A stretch of 64,000 nt of DNA from Saprospiraceae bacterium. GTDB taxonomy: Bacteria; Bacteroidota; Bacteroidia; Chitinophagales; Saprospiraceae. Positions within the stretch are counted from its first letter, which is position 1. Each line of letters begins with the position of its first letter. Below the pieces are notes generated by a model that was not told where the DNA came from, searched no databases, and worked only from the letters and a program-made list of their open reading frames with translations. A program made the translations under genes and the position numbers. This document shows positions 62,361 to 64,000 of this stretch, in pieces. The stretch is from the NCBI GenBank assembly GCA_020630775.1, contig JAHDIN010000006.1:23696-87695 (forward strand), given 5' to 3'.

Positions 62361-63857
62361 ATGGGGCAGACGTCATTTAGGGGGCATGATTTCTATTTAG
62401 GCTTATTTATGGAACAGGGGAAGTCAAATAACAATGTTAAGCGAAAGACACAATTCGGACAAACACCGAAGAGCTCGAATAGTGATGAGTTATTTGATGG
62501 CGGACTCAACCGTATTAGCAAAGAGACTTCTGTAATGGAAGAGGAGCGAAGGGTTGGGATTATACAGATGGAACTACCATTTACAACTTCTGTAAGAGGA
62601 AGGAAGATTGTGGAGGTTGCATCAAAAGGAATACCGATAACCAAGCGTATGGTTTGGGAATCGTACAAGAAAGTGAAGAGTAATAAAGGTAGTGGAGGGG
62701 TCGACGGAATTAGTTTGAAAAACTACTCTGAGAACTTATCCAAGAATCTTTATAAGCTCTGGAATAGACTTACATCGGGGAGTTATTATCCTCAGGCGGT
62801 ACTAGAAGTAGAAATTCCAAAGAAAGATGGTAGTAAACGGAAATTAGGTATACCCTCTATAGAAGATCGGATTGCACAACAAGTAGTCAAAGACTATTTG
62901 GAGCCGAGATTAGAGAAGGAGTTCCATGATTCATCTTATGGCTATCGTCCTAATCGTGATGCGCATCAAGCGTTAGAAGAAGTACGTTATAATGTACGAC
63001 AGAAAGCGTGGGTGATAGATATGGATATTAAAGGTTTCTTTGATAGAGTTTCACACGAGTTACTTGGCAGAGCCTTGACTAGACATGTTGAAGAGAATTG
63101 GGTTAATCTGTATATAGGCAGATGGCTGAATTGTCCGAAGCAAGTTGGAGGAGAAGTTGTGTCCAAGGAATTAGGCGAGGGGACACCGCAAGGAGGTGTG
63201 ATAAGTCCACTGTTATCGAATCTGTTTTTACATTATGCTTTTGATAGATGGATGGATAAGACCCATCCAGGAATTAAGTTTGTTCGATACGCAGATGACA
63301 TAATTGTGCATTGTGCATCTAAGTCAGAAGCAGAACAAATTTTGAAGTCTATCAGGAGTCGACTAAGGAGTTGTCAATTGGATCTTCACGAGAAGAAGAC
63401 AAAGATTGTGTTTTGTAAAAGTGGGAGGAGAAAGAGCAGTCACGGTCAAGTGAGTTTTAATTTTCTTGGATACGGATTCCAACCAAGGACAAGTGCGACA
63501 AAATCAGGGAAGTTATTTCTTGGTTATGATTGTGCTATTAGTAAAGAGAGTCAAGCGAAGATTGCGAAGGAACTACGATCTACAAATTTTCAGAAATGGA
63601 CAGGACGAAGTATAGAAGAGATAGCGGAATATTTCAATGCTAAACTTCGAGGCTGGCTTAATTATTTTGGGAAATTCAGGAGAAGAAACCTAAATCGCAT
63701 ATTTAAACTATTTAATTCTCGACTGACTAACTGGGTAAGGAATCGGTATAAGAGACTAAATAAGTCGTATATTAAGGCGTGCAAATGGCTAAGGGGTTAT
63801 AAAGAGAAAAACCCTGAATTGTTTGTGCATTGGAAATATGGATTCATAGACTCTTAA
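62361..63857 (+). CDS. ltrA: group II intron reverse transcriptase/maturase
   Basis: The reverse transcriptase core (KGSGGVDGISLKNYSENL, YRPNRDAHQALEEVR, AWVIDMDIKGFFDRVSHELL, EGTPQGGVISPLLSNLFLHYAFD and the catalytic FVRYADDIIVHC) is complete. The C-terminal maturase domain (FNFLGYGFQPRTSATKSGKLFLGYDCAISKES... LNYFGKFRRRNLNRIFKLF) follows. No HNH endonuclease domain is attached. A likely start is the ATG at 62409; the frame extends to 62361. It helps splicing and retrohoming of the surrounding intron. Confidence 0.9.
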   Translation: MGQTSFRGHDFYLGLFMEQGKSNNNVKRKTQFGQTPKSSNSDELFDGGLNRISKETSVMEEERRVGIIQMELPFTTSVRGRKIVEVASKGIPITKRMVWESYKKVKSNKGSGGVDGISLKNYSENLSKNLYKLWNRLTSGSYYPQAVLEVEIPKKDGSKRKLGIPSIEDRIAQQVVKDYLEPRLEKEFHDSSYGYRPNRDAHQALEEVRYNVRQKAWVIDMDIKGFFDRVSHELLGRALTRHVEENWVNLYIGRWLNCPKQVGGEVVSKELGEGTPQGGVISPLLSNLFLHYAFDRWMDKTHPGIKFVRYADDIIVHCASKSEAEQILKSIRSRLRSCQLDLHEKKTKIVFCKSGRRKSSHGQVSFNFLGYGFQPRTSATKSGKLFLGYDCAISKESQAKIAKELRSTNFQKWTGRSIEEIAEYFNAKLRGWLNYFGKFRRRNLNRIFKLFNSRLTNWVRNRYKRLNKSYIKACKWLRGYKEKNPELFVHWKYGFIDS

Positions 63858-63871
63858 CCTTTGTATAATAA

Positions 63872-63905
63872 GAGCCGTATGATGGGAGACTATCACGTAC
63901 GGTTC
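63872..63905 (+). ncRNA. group II intron domain V
   Basis: GAGCCGTATGATGGGAGAC and ACTATCACGTACGGTTC fold into the 34-base domain V hairpin with its AGC-type catalytic triad at the base (in GAGCCGTA) and a GNRA-like loop. Domain VI follows, ending in the branch region before CTTGAC. Its location 15 bases beyond the maturase stop is as expected. Confidence 0.8.
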
Positions 63906-64000
63906 TGTGAGAGGTTTAGGGTGTGACTCCCTTTACCTACTTGACAAAAAAAACAAACCAGAATAAGTCTAAATAGAAATTATCAGAACAAAATAAATCA

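Larger units (their letters stand above)
62051..63945 (+). mobile_element. group II intron with reverse transcriptase
   Basis: The 5' end GTGTGCCC at 62051 fits the group II consensus GTGYG, and the sequence ends around CTACTTGAC (63937-63945) as expected for the 3' end. Between are a long structured leader, a maturase reading frame and a domain V. Its left edge lies seven bases after the attC-like site's GTTAGCG. The intron should splice as RNA and move by retrohoming; without endonuclease domain it would use replication-linked targets. Confidence 0.8.

Overview
The window is AT-rich DNA from a member of the Bacteroidota. Several secreted proteins carry C-terminal type IX secretion sorting domains (27989-28870, 28945-30174, 3148-4554), one has a gliding-motility-type C-terminus with SprB-like repeats (39397-41820), and there are many small lipoproteins, a DUF5916 outer-membrane protein and a BlaI/M56 pair. 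I cannot place it below phylum. I saw no rRNA, tRNA or CRISPR array.

Layout. 0-9 kb: DUF2200, folE and a run of minus-strand exported proteins, one of them an outer-membrane protein broken by an amber codon. 9.6-24.1 kb: a minus-strand array of small, mostly unrelated genes (RES-Xre toxin-antitoxin, MORN/YwqK-like lipoproteins, DUF4145, Mrr remnant, AbiC-like protein, PD-(D/E)XK nuclease plus partner, DUF6119). The genes are separated by 60-80 base imperfect palindromes that look like integron attC sites. The best cassettes show near-perfect complementarity between the cassette start (GTTAGAG...) and the site after the gene, as expected of attC. No integron integrase is present, so this looks like an integrase-less cassette cluster (CALIN). 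24-34 kb: a TlpA-like lipoprotein gene with an amber codon behind its lipobox, an AbiEii/HigA-like toxin-antitoxin pair with palindromic operators, secreted propeller proteins, a serine hydrolase, and a three-gene overlapping operon with a primase-like protein and two RlaP/COG3541-like nucleotidyltransferases. 34-50 kb: envelope proteins, the large SprB-repeat protein, DUF5916, and the M56 peptidase with its BlaI repressor. 50-61 kb: ordinary housekeeping genes (SulP transporter, RhlE-type helicase, Mrp, NifU-like, PyrF), including an unusual RibF-glycosyltransferase fusion. 61-64 kb: a second, plus-strand cassette (macro domain plus Imm7-like immunity protein) ending in an attC-like site, followed within a few bases by a group II intron.

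How it fits together. The core chromosome is interrupted by two cassette clusters in opposite orientation. Each begins with the same ~70 base sequence (24071-24140 and 60945-61013), which may be an attI-like site. Their cargo is dominated by toxin-antitoxin, restriction and abortive-infection families plus genes I do not recognise. The best candidates for an undescribed system are the two-gene nuclease cassette (20076-22387) and the primase-like/nucleotidyltransferase operon (31742-34227). Intergenic spaces in the 39-59 kb half are filled with simple-sequence islands whose origin I cannot explain.
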